The notes beneath the pieces were generated by a model. It was not told the origin of the DNA. It saw only the letters and a program-made list of their open reading frames with translations, and made no database searches. DNA of 64,000 bases from Niveispirillum irakense DSM 11586 (GTDB lineage Bacteria; Pseudomonadota; Alphaproteobacteria; Azospirillales; Azospirillaceae): the NCBI RefSeq assembly GCF_000429645.1, contig NZ_AUCG01000021.1:186001-250000 (forward strand). Direction: 5' to 3'. A program made the position numbers and the translations under genes. This document shows positions 16,978 to 25,359 of the stretch, one piece after another; the first letter of the stretch is position 1; each line of letters begins with the position of its first letter.

Positions 16978-18510
16978 TTGAACGACGCGACCGTGGCGCC
17001 TACGCTTCCCTGGGGTTTGCCGTGGAGCCGTGAAGGACATACAGTCCTATGTCTCGGCATCGTCTGGCATAGTGACCCCAGCCGCATCGGCATGATCGCT
17101 CCCTTGGCGTTCGGCAGCGACGGGTTCTTCGCCGTCAGCCGCCTGGAGCCGGTTTTCCGCGCGGCCCAGGGCCGCGATCAGGGTGCCCTGGATGATCGGC
17201 ATATCTCCCGTCAGCCGGTATTGATCCGTCGCTGTGCTGGCCGGTCCTTTGAAATCACACCTCCGGAAAGCCGGATGATGGTGACCGTCAATGGCCGCCC
17301 GGTCACCGGGCCGACAGTGGTGGATCTGGACGAACTTGGGGCCGATATCCTGATCGGCCTTTCCGACAAGGTGATCCTTTCCATCTTCGAGACGTCCCTG
17401 CCCTTGCAGAACGAGGCGGCGCGCCATGGGCTGATCGGTATCAGCCATGGCCTGCAGATGGCCTGGGCGATGATCCATCGGGTGGCGCCCACCAACCTGC
17501 CGGTGTTCGTGACCGGCGCCACGGGTACCGGCAAGGAGCTTGCCGCTTCCGCCATCCATGCCTTGAGCCCGCGTGCGTCCCATAAGCTGCACACAATCAA
17601 TATGGCCACGCTGGCGCCTTCCCTGGCGCAGTCAGAGCTGTTTGGCGCGGCGGCGGGTGCCTATACCGGTGCTGCGCGGGAGCGGACCGGCTTGTTCGCC
17701 CTGGCCGATGGCAGCACCCTTTTCATGGATGAGGTTGGCGACACCCCGGCCGAGGTGCAGCCCATGCTGTTGCGGGCCCTTGAATCGGGGGAATATCGGC
17801 GGCTGGGTGATGCCCGGAACCAGAAAGCGGATGTGCGTGTCGTTTCCGCGACCGACCGGCCGCTGGATGGTGTCGATTTCAACCAGCCCCTTCGCCGGCG
17901 GCTGGAAGGGGTGGTGATCCGGCTGCCTCCTTTGCGTGAGCGGCGGGTGGATATCGGCCTTTTGTTACGCTGTTTCCTGACCCGGTCGGAACCACAACTG
18001 GAACCGTTCGATCCGGCGCAACTACCCGCAGCACAGATATTGCCCCTTCTGCTGCATCCCTGGCCTGGGAATATCCGGGAATTGCTGGGCGCGGCACGAC
18101 AGATCCGCCTTGGCATGCCTGTCCTGCTGGCCGGCGGGCAGCCGGGTGGTGCCGTATCCCCGCTTCAGAATGGGCCGGCACCAACCCCGGTTTTGGCCGA
18201 GGCGGTGAAGGGCGACGAGCCGAAGCGCCGCGATCCTGCAACTGTCACTGATGCCGAGCTGGTGGCCGCCCTGGATGAGGCAGGATGGAATATCAAGGCG
18301 GCAGCCGGTTTGCTCAATATTTCCCGTACCAGCCTTTATCGCCTGATGGAGCGGTCCCCCGCCCTGCGTGACAGCGCCGACATATCAGATGAACAATTGC
18401 GTGAAGTGATGCGCCGTTATCCGGGTGATGTGGAAGCATGGGCCCGCGATTTGCGCCTGCCCAAGGATAGTCTGAAGCGGCACCTGCGCCGCATTGGTGT
18501 TTCTCCCTGA
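16978..18510 (+). CDS. sigma54-dependent transcriptional activator with N-terminal FHA-like domain
   Basis: 510 residues. The N-terminal 140 residues look like a divergent FHA phosphothreonine-binding domain: DDRHISRQPVLIRR (residues 72-85) corresponds to the FHA SRxH strand and VNGRPV (104-109) to the NG turn. The AAA+ domain has Walker A GATGTGKE (180-187), the sigma54-contacting loop GAYTGA (227-232, Tyr for Phe), and Walker B LFMDEVGD. A Fis-type helix-turn-helix (WNIKAAAGLLNISRTSLYRLMER) follows, then a C-terminal tail with a second HTH-like stretch. The start is a TTG at 16978 after GAGGG; an in-frame stop lies immediately upstream. Divergent transcription beside a Ser/Thr kinase suggests phospho-dependent control of this factor. 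Target promoters are unknown. Confidence 0.87.
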   Translation: MNDATVAPTLPWGLPWSREGHTVLCLGIVWHSDPSRIGMIAPLAFGSDGFFAVSRLEPVFRAAQGRDQGALDDRHISRQPVLIRRCAGRSFEITPPESRMMVTVNGRPVTGPTVVDLDELGADILIGLSDKVILSIFETSLPLQNEAARHGLIGISHGLQMAWAMIHRVAPTNLPVFVTGATGTGKELAASAIHALSPRASHKLHTINMATLAPSLAQSELFGAAAGAYTGAARERTGLFALADGSTLFMDEVGDTPAEVQPMLLRALESGEYRRLGDARNQKADVRVVSATDRPLDGVDFNQPLRRRLEGVVIRLPPLRERRVDIGLLLRCFLTRSEPQLEPFDPAQLPAAQILPLLLHPWPGNIRELLGAARQIRLGMPVLLAGGQPGGAVSPLQNGPAPTPVLAEAVKGDEPKRRDPATVTDAELVAALDEAGWNIKAAAGLLNISRTSLYRLMERSPALRDSADISDEQLREVMRRYPGDVEAWARDLRLPKDSLKRHLRRIGVSP

Positions 18511-18518
18511 CGGATAAG

Positions 18519-18554
18519 CACTCCCGGTGACGATCTTGGCACCGGGAGTGTTTA
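18519..18554 (+). terminator. terminator hairpin after the sigma54 activator gene
   Basis: Stem CACTCCCGGTG (18519-18529) with CACCGGGAGTG (18540-18550), loop of 10 bases, followed by TTTAT. It lies between two convergent genes and may work both ways. Confidence 0.8.
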
Positions 18555-18596
18555 TAAGGACACCATCTCGACCCAGCCTTCTGGCTGTTGATCCGG

Positions 18597-19400
18597 TTAG
18601 CGGTCCAGCGCGCGGCTATAAAGATGCCATGTCGCATGGCCCAGCCAGGGCAGGGTAATGGCAAGTGCCACCAGACCGCCCAGGATACTGGCACCGACCA
18701 CCACGGCCACCATGGCGCCCCAGGCCAACATCAGGCGAAGGTTCAGTCGCACCGCGTTCAGGCTTGCCATCATGGCCGTGACGACATCGATATCGCGGTC
18801 CAGCAGCATGGGGGCGGCAAACACGGACAGGCTGAAGATCACGGTGGCGATCACCCCGCCTGCCACCATCCCGATGATGGCGAATTGCAGCCCATTGAAA
18901 GTGCCGGTCACCGCATTCCAGAGATTGCCCAACTCCATCGGGGCGGGCCCGAAATAAAGGGCATAGATCAGCGTCGCCACTTTCAGCCAGACGATGGTGG
19001 AAAAGACCAAGAACAGGCCCAGCAGCCCGATCTGCGTGCCACCATGGCAGCTGAAGGCCATGAAGACCTGCCCCGGCTCCACCGCCAAGCCCAGTTCCCG
19101 CCGCCGGCTGATATCGTAGAGCCCCAGTGCCGCAAAGGGGCCGAAAAGCAGAAAGCCGGTGACGGCTGGAAACAGCAGATGCGTCCAGCCCATCAGGGCG
19201 AACATCAGCAACCCGCCCATGCCCAGCAGCGCATAGGCACCGCCGAAAACCAGGCCATAGACGGGGGCGGCCCGGAAATCGGCCCAGCCATCGGCAAGCG
19301 CCGCCTGCAAATCATGGTTGCTGAGCCGGCGGGCCACCGGCATCGGTACGTAATCAGCGGGTAGCGGCAGCGTCCGCTTCCCTTCATGCAAAGCCACCAT
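18597..19400 (-). CDS. DUF2189 integral membrane protein
   Basis: 267 residues with about six membrane helices. The order is typical of DUF2189: a cytoplasmic N-terminus with a helix before DGWADFRAAPVYGLVFGGAYALLG, then GPFAALGLYDISRRRELG, and a terminal WLGHATWHLYSRAL motif resembling cytochrome c oxidase subunit I-associated membrane proteins. Function is unknown. Three ATG codons in a row (19406, 19403, 19400) follow GGGAGG; the last has the best spacing (6 bases), so I use 19400. It appears to be transcribed alone. Confidence 0.82.
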   Translation of the reverse strand: MVALHEGKRTLPLPADYVPMPVARRLSNHDLQAALADGWADFRAAPVYGLVFGGAYALLGMGGLLMFALMGWTHLLFPAVTGFLLFGPFAALGLYDISRRRELGLAVEPGQVFMAFSCHGGTQIGLLGLFLVFSTIVWLKVATLIYALYFGPAPMELGNLWNAVTGTFNGLQFAIIGMVAGGVIATVIFSLSVFAAPMLLDRDIDVVTAMMASLNAVRLNLRLMLAWGAMVAVVVGASILGGLVALAITLPWLGHATWHLYSRALDR

Positions 19401-19544
19401 CATCATCCTCCCACCTGTCGGAGACAGGTTGCCCATGTCGAACAGGACGGCGCCGCACCTCTTCGCGGGGCGGTCACCTGTGACGATGGTGGCGCATTTT
19501 GTCGCAGATGCACAGTCCTTTTATACATCCTGAAGCATGGGAAA

Positions 19545-20729
19545 TCACGCGGGCTGGGCAATGGGGCGCTGCTGGCTCCGGTCCAGATAACCGCTCCACA
19601 CGGTCATGACCAGGGCGCCTGTCACCATGATCGCCCCGACCCAGGGTGTGGCCCCCAGACCCAGCGGTGACGCGACGACCAGCCCGCCAATCCAGGCCCC
19701 CAGTGCGATCCCCAGATTGAAAGCGGCGATATTGAGGGCCGATGCGGTATCCACGGCGCCGGGCCGGTGCTGCTTGGCCAGTTGCACGACATAAAGCTGC
19801 AGCCCCGGCACGCTGGCAAAAGACAGGAAACCCAAGGCAGCAAGCGTGACCAGCGCCAGCATCATGTGGGGCGCGGTCAGGGTGAACAGGGCGAGGACCA
19901 GAGCCTGGGCAATGAAAAGCCATGCCAGGGCCTTTACCGGTTTATGGTTGGCGATCCGCCCACCGGAAATATTGCCCACCGCAATGGCGGCGCCATAAAG
20001 GATCAGGATCAGGCTGACCTGGGAAGCGGCGAAACCGGTGATCGTCTCCAGGATCGTTGCCAGATAGGTGAAGGCCACAAAGGTGCCGCCATAGCCCAGG
20101 GCGGTCATGGCGAAGACCAGCAGCAGCCGGCCGGAAGCCAGCACTTTGACCTGTTCCATCAGGCTGGCCGGCGGGGCCTTGGCGATACGGGCCGGCAGCA
20201 GCAGCGCCATGCCCACCATCGCCACCAGGCCCAGGCCTGCCACGGCCCCAAAAGTGGCGCGCCATCCCCATGTCTGGCCGATGAAAGTGCCCATCGGCAC
20301 GCCGGTAACAATTGCCACCGTCAGGCCGGTAAACATCAGGGCGATGGCAGAGGCCCGCCGGTCTGCCGGGACCAGATCAGCGGCAATCGTGGCCCCGATG
20401 GAGAAGAAGACGCCATGGGCAAACGCCGTCAGCACCCGGGCTGCCAGCAACATCCCGTAATCAGGGCTGAGGGCGGCCAGCATATTGCCGGTGACGAACA
20501 GGGCCATCAATCCCAGCAGCAAGGGCTTGCGGTCGATCTTGCCGGTCAGGGCGGTGAGGATCGGGGCGCCGAACGTGACGCCCAACGCATACACGCTGAC
20601 GATAAGGCCGGCCAAAGGCAGGGAAATAGCGAGATCGGCCGCCACCGTGGGCAAAAGCCCGACAATGACGAATTCAGTCGTGCCGATCGCGTAGGCCGCG
20701 ATCGCCAAGGCATAAAGGGCGATAGGCAT
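19545..20729 (-). CDS. MFS exporter of the AraJ/NepI type
   Basis: 394 residues, twelve predicted membrane helices. It begins MPIALYALAIAAYAIGTTEFVIVGLLPTVA, the DHA1 efflux signature shared with the exporter at 11228-12427, and has the loop DRKPLLLGLMALFVTGN between helices 2 and 3. The divergent LysR regulator at 20911 is likely its activator, a common arrangement for drug or metabolite exporters. The substrate cannot be told from sequence; related proteins export arabinose, purine nucleosides or antibiotics. Confidence 0.82.
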   Translation of the reverse strand: MPIALYALAIAAYAIGTTEFVIVGLLPTVAADLAISLPLAGLIVSVYALGVTFGAPILTALTGKIDRKPLLLGLMALFVTGNMLAALSPDYGMLLAARVLTAFAHGVFFSIGATIAADLVPADRRASAIALMFTGLTVAIVTGVPMGTFIGQTWGWRATFGAVAGLGLVAMVGMALLLPARIAKAPPASLMEQVKVLASGRLLLVFAMTALGYGGTFVAFTYLATILETITGFAASQVSLILILYGAAIAVGNISGGRIANHKPVKALAWLFIAQALVLALFTLTAPHMMLALVTLAALGFLSFASVPGLQLYVVQLAKQHRPGAVDTASALNIAAFNLGIALGAWIGGLVVASPLGLGATPWVGAIMVTGALVMTVWSGYLDRSQQRPIAQPA

Positions 20730-20910
20730 GAAACCATCCTTTCCCGCCCTGCGCTGTCAACGGCCGGGCGAGTGATAAGCGTGACGTTTGATTTGACGCA
20801 GAGGATGGCCCCATCCGATCCTGGAATGAAGATGGTGGATTTTCAAAATCACTTTGAATTTAATTCACGAATGATGTGAGGATTGAGGCTGACAAGGCAG
20901 GGAACGCCCT

Positions 20911-21831
20911 ATGGATTATCGCAGCGGGGAGATGGGTGTCTTCGTCGCAGTGGTGGAGGCGGGCAGCTTTTCCGCCGCTGGTCGCCGCTTGGCGCTGACC
21001 CCCTCGGCCGTCAGCAAGCTGATTTCCCGAATAGAGGACCGGTTGGGCGTATCCTTGCTGACCCGTTCCACCCGTGCGCTGCAACTGACGCCGGAAGGGG
21101 TCATTTATCTGGATCGTGCCCGCCGTGTCCTGGCTGAGATTGAGGAAGCGGAGCGTGCCGTTGCCACCGGGGCGGGGGTGGTACCCAGGGGCCGGCTTCG
21201 GGTCAGTGCCTCCGTTGGCTTCGGGGAAATGCGCCTGCTGCCGTTGGTACCACGCTTCCTGGCGCTGTACCCGCAGGTGGAACTGGATATTTCCCTGACC
21301 GATGCGGTGATCGATCTGGTGGATGAACGCACCGATATCGCGCTGCGTATCGGCTCCTTGCGGGATTCCACCCTGAAGGCCCGCAAAATTTATGAAAATG
21401 AGCGGATCATTGTTGCCGCCCCCGCCTATCTGGCTGCGCATGGCCTGCCGCAACACCCTGCGGATCTCGCGCATCATAATTGCATGCGCTTCAATTTCCG
21501 CCGTCCGCTGGATGAATGGCCCTTCCGTGATCCGATCAGCGGGGAGGGTTTCAGCGTGCCCATCCGCGGCAATGTCTACGGCAATAATGGCGTGATCCTG
21601 CGCCGTCTGGCGGTGGATGGCTTGGGTTTAGCCCGATTGGGCAGCTTTCATGTGGAAAGCGATCTTGCTGAAGGCCGGTTGGTGTCCGTGCTGGAGGCCT
21701 ATAAGCATCCGGAGAAGGAGCAGGTTCACGCCGTTTATGTTGGCCATGACCATCTGGCCGCCCGTGTCCGCGCTTTTGTGGATTTCATGGCGCAGGCGCT
21801 GGGCGAAGCACAGACGGTCAGGGGGGCATGA
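20911..21831 (+). CDS. LysR-family transcriptional regulator
   Basis: 306 residues. The N-terminal winged helix-turn-helix (residues 5-65) reads MGVFVAVVEAGSFSAAGRRLALTPSAVSKLISRIEDRLG, followed by LLTRSTRALQLTPEG and the linker helix. The rest is the periplasmic-binding-like effector domain, with GRLRVSASVGFGEM and the MRFNFRRPLDEWPF segment typical of the DsdC/PA2267-like group. It is divergent from the MFS exporter with a 181-base intergenic region that should hold the LysR box. Its stop codon abuts the stop codon of the convergent lipoprotein gene. Confidence 0.9.
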   Translation: MDYRSGEMGVFVAVVEAGSFSAAGRRLALTPSAVSKLISRIEDRLGVSLLTRSTRALQLTPEGVIYLDRARRVLAEIEEAERAVATGAGVVPRGRLRVSASVGFGEMRLLPLVPRFLALYPQVELDISLTDAVIDLVDERTDIALRIGSLRDSTLKARKIYENERIIVAAPAYLAAHGLPQHPADLAHHNCMRFNFRRPLDEWPFRDPISGEGFSVPIRGNVYGNNGVILRRLAVDGLGLARLGSFHVESDLAEGRLVSVLEAYKHPEKEQVHAVYVGHDHLAARVRAFVDFMAQALGEAQTVRGA

Positions 21832-22461
21832 TTATCGTGGCACTGTGGCGGAGCCCGGTCCCGGCATTGTCTGCGCCATCCGGGGGAATGTCTCTGCCGC
21901 CACGACCAGCCGGTCGGCCAGTTGCCCCAGGGCCTGGGCGGTGGCGTCGGCGATCCCGGCGGGGGTGCGGGGGGAGAAGGGGACGCTGATGCTTTCCGTT
22001 CCGGCGCGCACTGGCCGGTCCCCCATGCTGCCCACCAGGGTCCAGCGGGCCTCCAGCACAAGCTTTCCGTCGGGCTGCGGGTCCATGCGGGTGATCTGGA
22101 TGCTGAGATCGGCGTCAGGGATGCGTCCATCGCCCTCAATCAGCAGATTGCCCGGTCCCAACCGGTCGGAAAGGGCGCCCGCCAGCACGCGGGTGGTGCC
22201 GTCGCCCAGCCGTTCCGCCCATTCGGTCCCCTGATCCTGCGTGATGCTGCCACCCTGGCGGCTGGTCACCACATTCAGATTATCCAGATAACCGGGGATC
22301 GTAACCGGTCGCAGCAGCAGGGTGGCCGGATTGGCGGCGGCCTGACTGGCCGCAGGCGCGGCAGGCAAAGCCACCAGGGCCGGCGGATCAGAGGCACAAG
22401 CCCCCAGCACCAGCAGACCGGGCAGCAACAGAAGGGACGCGGCGCGCGGGTTGATGGTCAT
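21832..22461 (-). CDS. ABC transport auxiliary lipoprotein (PqiC/DUF330 family)
   Basis: 209 residues with a lipoprotein signal, LLPGLLVLGAC, lipidated Cys22. The mature part (LLLRPVTIPGYLDNLNVVTSRQGGSI, then EWAERLGDGTTRVLAGALSDRLG) matches the PqiC/ABC-type transport auxiliary family, outer-membrane partners of MCE proteins. It is the last gene of the four-gene MCE transporter operon, starting six bases after the MCE gene, and probably receives lipid-transport tunnels at the outer membrane. Confidence 0.85.
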   Translation of the reverse strand: MTINPRAASLLLLPGLLVLGACASDPPALVALPAAPAASQAAANPATLLLRPVTIPGYLDNLNVVTSRQGGSITQDQGTEWAERLGDGTTRVLAGALSDRLGPGNLLIEGDGRIPDADLSIQITRMDPQPDGKLVLEARWTLVGSMGDRPVRAGTESISVPFSPRTPAGIADATAQALGQLADRLVVAAETFPRMAQTMPGPGSATVPR

Positions 22462-22467
22462 GATGGC

Positions 22468-23442
22468 TTATCTCCCCCGGACCAGGACGCTGGGGTCACG
22501 GTCGATACGTTCGGAAAGGTTGCGCAGGCGGGCTGCGGTGGTGGCCAGGTCATCCACGGCGCGCTGGATCTGCACGGCGGTGCGGCCGCGCGGGTCCAGC
22601 AGGGCATTGGCACCGTCCAGCGTGGTATCCGCCTTACCCATGGTGGTGCGGGCCGCTTCCGCGGTCTGGGCCACTTCCCGGTCCAAAGTGGCGGTCAGGG
22701 TGCGCAAGGATGCCAACGTCTGGTCCAGCGACCGGGCCGTCTGGTCGATTGTGGTCCGGGTGGAACCGGACAGGCTGCTGATTTCCGTTTCCGCCGTCGC
22801 CAGGGTCTGGCGCACCTGCACCAGCAGGGCCGGCAGCTCCGCAATGGTCTGTTTCAGTTCCGGTGTGGACAGGACGCCGGTCAGTGCATCCAGGGTGTTT
22901 TTGAAGGATTCAATCGTTTCATCCAGCTTCACCCCTTCAAGCTGGGTGGTGATGGCTTCCAGGTCCGTGGGTACGGTCGGGATTTCCGGCATGCCGGCAC
23001 GGCCCCTGATATCGGTGCGCTTGCCCCCTTCCCGGAAATCCAGTTCCACCATCAACTGGCCGGTGACGAAGCTCTGCATCACCAGCTTGGCGGTCAGGCC
23101 ACGCTTGACCAGCATGGGAACCAGTTCCTCTCCCTCATCCGGCAGGTCGGACCCGAAGGTGGCCACCGTATCCGGTGTTATTTCCATGCCGACGCGGATG
23201 ATGAAATTGTAGGTCTGCGGATTGACGTGGATGCCCATCGTCTTCACCGATCCGACCCGGACGCCGCGGAAGGTGACAGGCGCACCCACCTGAAGCCCGG
23301 CGACAGAACTGTCGAAATAGGCGACCGCCTCCAACCGCTGCGCCCAAAGGGCACCGCCGCCGAAGAACAGGATGGCGCTGGCGACCAGGATCATGGCGCC
23401 CAGCACGAAGGCGCCGATGGCGGTGGGGCTGGGGCGTTTCAA
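22468..23442 (-). CDS. MCE-domain protein of a lipid ABC transporter (MlaD/PqiB-like)
   Basis: 324 residues: one N-terminal membrane helix (AIGAFVLGAMILVASAILFF), a single MCE domain at about 40-120 (VAYFDSSVAGLQVGAPVTFRGVRVGSVKTMGI), then a long, largely helical C-terminus rich in Thr, Leu and Ala that would form the needle or tunnel. It binds lipids in the periplasm for an inner-membrane MlaE-MlaF pair. The start is TTG 23442, supported by AGGAGG seven bases upstream, and overlaps the ATPase stop by four bases (TTGA), indicating translational coupling. Confidence 0.9.
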   Translation of the reverse strand: MKRPSPTAIGAFVLGAMILVASAILFFGGGALWAQRLEAVAYFDSSVAGLQVGAPVTFRGVRVGSVKTMGIHVNPQTYNFIIRVGMEITPDTVATFGSDLPDEGEELVPMLVKRGLTAKLVMQSFVTGQLMVELDFREGGKRTDIRGRAGMPEIPTVPTDLEAITTQLEGVKLDETIESFKNTLDALTGVLSTPELKQTIAELPALLVQVRQTLATAETEISSLSGSTRTTIDQTARSLDQTLASLRTLTATLDREVAQTAEAARTTMGKADTTLDGANALLDPRGRTAVQIQRAVDDLATTAARLRNLSERIDRDPSVLVRGR

Positions 23443-24242
23443 GAGTGAACCTCCTGCGAAGAGGAAGAAGAGGGAGAGGAGGAGATGCCACGGCGCGAGA
23501 GGAACTCTCGCACCTTGTCGCTGTCCGCGTTGCGCGCAAGCTCAGCCGGGGGGCCAAGCGCTGTGGGCCGATGCACTTCCCCATCCAGGAAAAGCATGCG
23601 GTCAGCGATGGAATAAAGGCTCTCAAGCTCGTGCGTGACCAGCACGACCGTGATGCCCAGCCCGTCGCGCAGGGACAGGACCAGCTCGTCCAGCCGGCGG
23701 GAACTCAGCGGGTCCAGACCGGCGGAAGGCTCATCCAGGAACAGCACCGCCGGGTCCAGCGCCAGGGCGCGGGCCAGGGCCGCCCGTTTGCGCATGCCGC
23801 CCGACAGGCTGGCAGGATAGCGTTCCTCATGTCCGGCCAGCCCGACCAGGGCCAGTTTGAACCGCGCCAGCATCTCATAGCCGGCGGGGTCGCCATGGCT
23901 GTGCATTTCCATCGGCATCATCACATTTTCCAGCAGCGTCATGGAACTCCACAACGCGCCCCCCTGGAACAGGATGCCGAATGGGGGCGGCCCATTGCCG
24001 CCATCATTGGTCCGGCCCGCTTCGGTCAGGGTCTTGCCATCAAAACGGATGCTGCCTTTCAGCGGGGTCAGGAGGCCTACCATGTTTTTAAGCAGGGTGC
24101 TTTTGCCCGATCCGCTGTCACCGACAATGGCGAACACTTCACCGGCAGCAATATCGACGCTGATACCGCTCTGCACCGGTTTGCCGCGATAACCGATATC
24201 CACATCCTTCAGTGCGATACGGGGTGTATCCTGGCCCGCCAT
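23439..24242 (-). CDS. lipid ABC transporter ATP-binding protein (MlaF-like)
   Basis: 267 residues. ABC ATPase motifs: Walker A GDSGSGKS, Q-loop FQGGALWSSMT, signature SLSGGMRKR, Walker B VLFLDEPSAGLDP and switch His in VTHELES. The short SGGM(R/Q)KR signature and FQ(G/S)GALF-type Q-loop are characteristic of the Mla/Ttg2 group. It drives the permease encoded just upstream; the gene starts at ATG 24242, one base after the permease stop. The C-terminus ends in a serine-rich tail. Confidence 0.92.
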   Translation of the reverse strand: MAGQDTPRIALKDVDIGYRGKPVQSGISVDIAAGEVFAIVGDSGSGKSTLLKNMVGLLTPLKGSIRFDGKTLTEAGRTNDGGNGPPPFGILFQGGALWSSMTLLENVMMPMEMHSHGDPAGYEMLARFKLALVGLAGHEERYPASLSGGMRKRAALARALALDPAVLFLDEPSAGLDPLSSRRLDELVLSLRDGLGITVVLVTHELESLYSIADRMLFLDGEVHRPTALGPPAELARNADSDKVREFLSRRGISSSPSSSSSQEVHS

Positions 24243-24243
24243 G

Positions 24244-25356
24244 TCACACCCCCAGCGCGTTGGCGCAGACGGCGAACAGCGCGTCCACGGCGATGATGGC
24301 GACGATGGCATTGACCACGGCGGCCGTTGTGGCCTGGCCGACATCGGCAGCACTGCGCCCCGCCCGCAGGCCGCAGCGGCAACCGATCAGGGCTACCATC
24401 GCGCCGAAGACGAAAGCCTTCAGCCCGCCAATGACGAAATTGGCACTTTTGATCGCGCCCTGCGTCTCCACCATGTAAGCGGTGGCGGTCAGGTCCATCA
24501 TGGTCGTCGCGACCAGCAGCCCGCCGATCAGCGACAGGGCGCAGGCATAAACATAAAGCAGCGGCATCAGCAGGCTGAGCGCCACCACGCGCGGCAGCAC
24601 CAGGAATTCCTCCGGCGGCACGCCCAGCGTGGTCAGCGCGTCGATCTCCTCGTTCCCCTGCATGGTGGCGATGCGGGCGGCGAAGCTGGCACCGGTGCGC
24701 CCGGCCAGCACAATCGCGGTCATCACCGGCGCCAGTTCCCGGACCGAGGCGATGCCCACCAGATCGGCCACATACAGTCCGGCGCCGAACGCCTTCAACT
24801 GCACAGCCCCGACAAAGGCCAGGATGGAGCCCATCAGCAGATTGACGATACCGACAATGGCCAGGGCCCGGACGCTGGATTCCGCCAGCACGTCGATCAC
24901 TTCATTCCGGCGGACCATGGCGCGGCCGGTCAGGAAGCGGGGCAGGCGCAGCACCACTTCGCCGATCAGGGTCAGCATGGCGCGGATTTCCGCCCATTCG
25001 CCCAAAGCCCACAGACCCAGATGTTTACGCAGTCCTGTTGGCTTTTGCGGTGCCTCTTTCGCGGCGGGGGCGGTGCGGGCCAGTTCCAGCAATTTCGCCA
25101 GATCCTTCGGCACGCCTTCCAGCGCTACCGGGTCGCCATCTTTTTTGGGTAAGCGCTGGAGCAATGCCGCCAGGAAGGCGGCATCGCCAGTGCCCCATTT
25201 CCAGTTTTCCGGTGCTTCTATCCGCAAGCGGGAGATGCCGTCCGTATCGGGCAATGAAAGGCCATCCAGGGCCTTTGTCGCACCCGCCGGGTCCATGCCG
25301 CCATCGGGAACCGACAGGACCAGGCCATCATCTTCCCGCTTCAGATCAAGATTCAT
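24244..25356 (-). CDS. lipid ABC transporter permease with N-terminal STAS-like domain (MlaE-like)
   Basis: 370 residues. Residues 1-110 resemble a STAS domain (LKREDDGLVLSVPDG and a WKWGTGDAAFLAALLQRL helix), and the remainder is the MlaE permease: VRALAIVGIVNLLMGSILAF, then the conserved RELAPVMTAIVLAGRTGASFAARIATM block and EEIDALTTLGVPPEEFLVLPRVVAL. Such fusions are common in alphaproteobacteria. Translation starts three bases after the glutamate symporter stop, and its AGGTGA ribosome site lies inside that gene's end, so the two are probably co-transcribed. Confidence 0.9.
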   Translation of the reverse strand: MNLDLKREDDGLVLSVPDGGMDPAGATKALDGLSLPDTDGISRLRIEAPENWKWGTGDAAFLAALLQRLPKKDGDPVALEGVPKDLAKLLELARTAPAAKEAPQKPTGLRKHLGLWALGEWAEIRAMLTLIGEVVLRLPRFLTGRAMVRRNEVIDVLAESSVRALAIVGIVNLLMGSILAFVGAVQLKAFGAGLYVADLVGIASVRELAPVMTAIVLAGRTGASFAARIATMQGNEEIDALTTLGVPPEEFLVLPRVVALSLLMPLLYVYACALSLIGGLLVATTMMDLTATAYMVETQGAIKSANFVIGGLKAFVFGAMVALIGCRCGLRAGRSAADVGQATTAAVVNAIVAIIAVDALFAVCANALGV

Positions 25357-25359
25357 GCA

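Noticed and set aside
11228-20729. The two MFS exporters as a recent tandem duplication
   Set aside because: They share only subfamily motifs (IGTTEF and the helix 2-3 loop) and differ along most of their length, so they are old paralogues.
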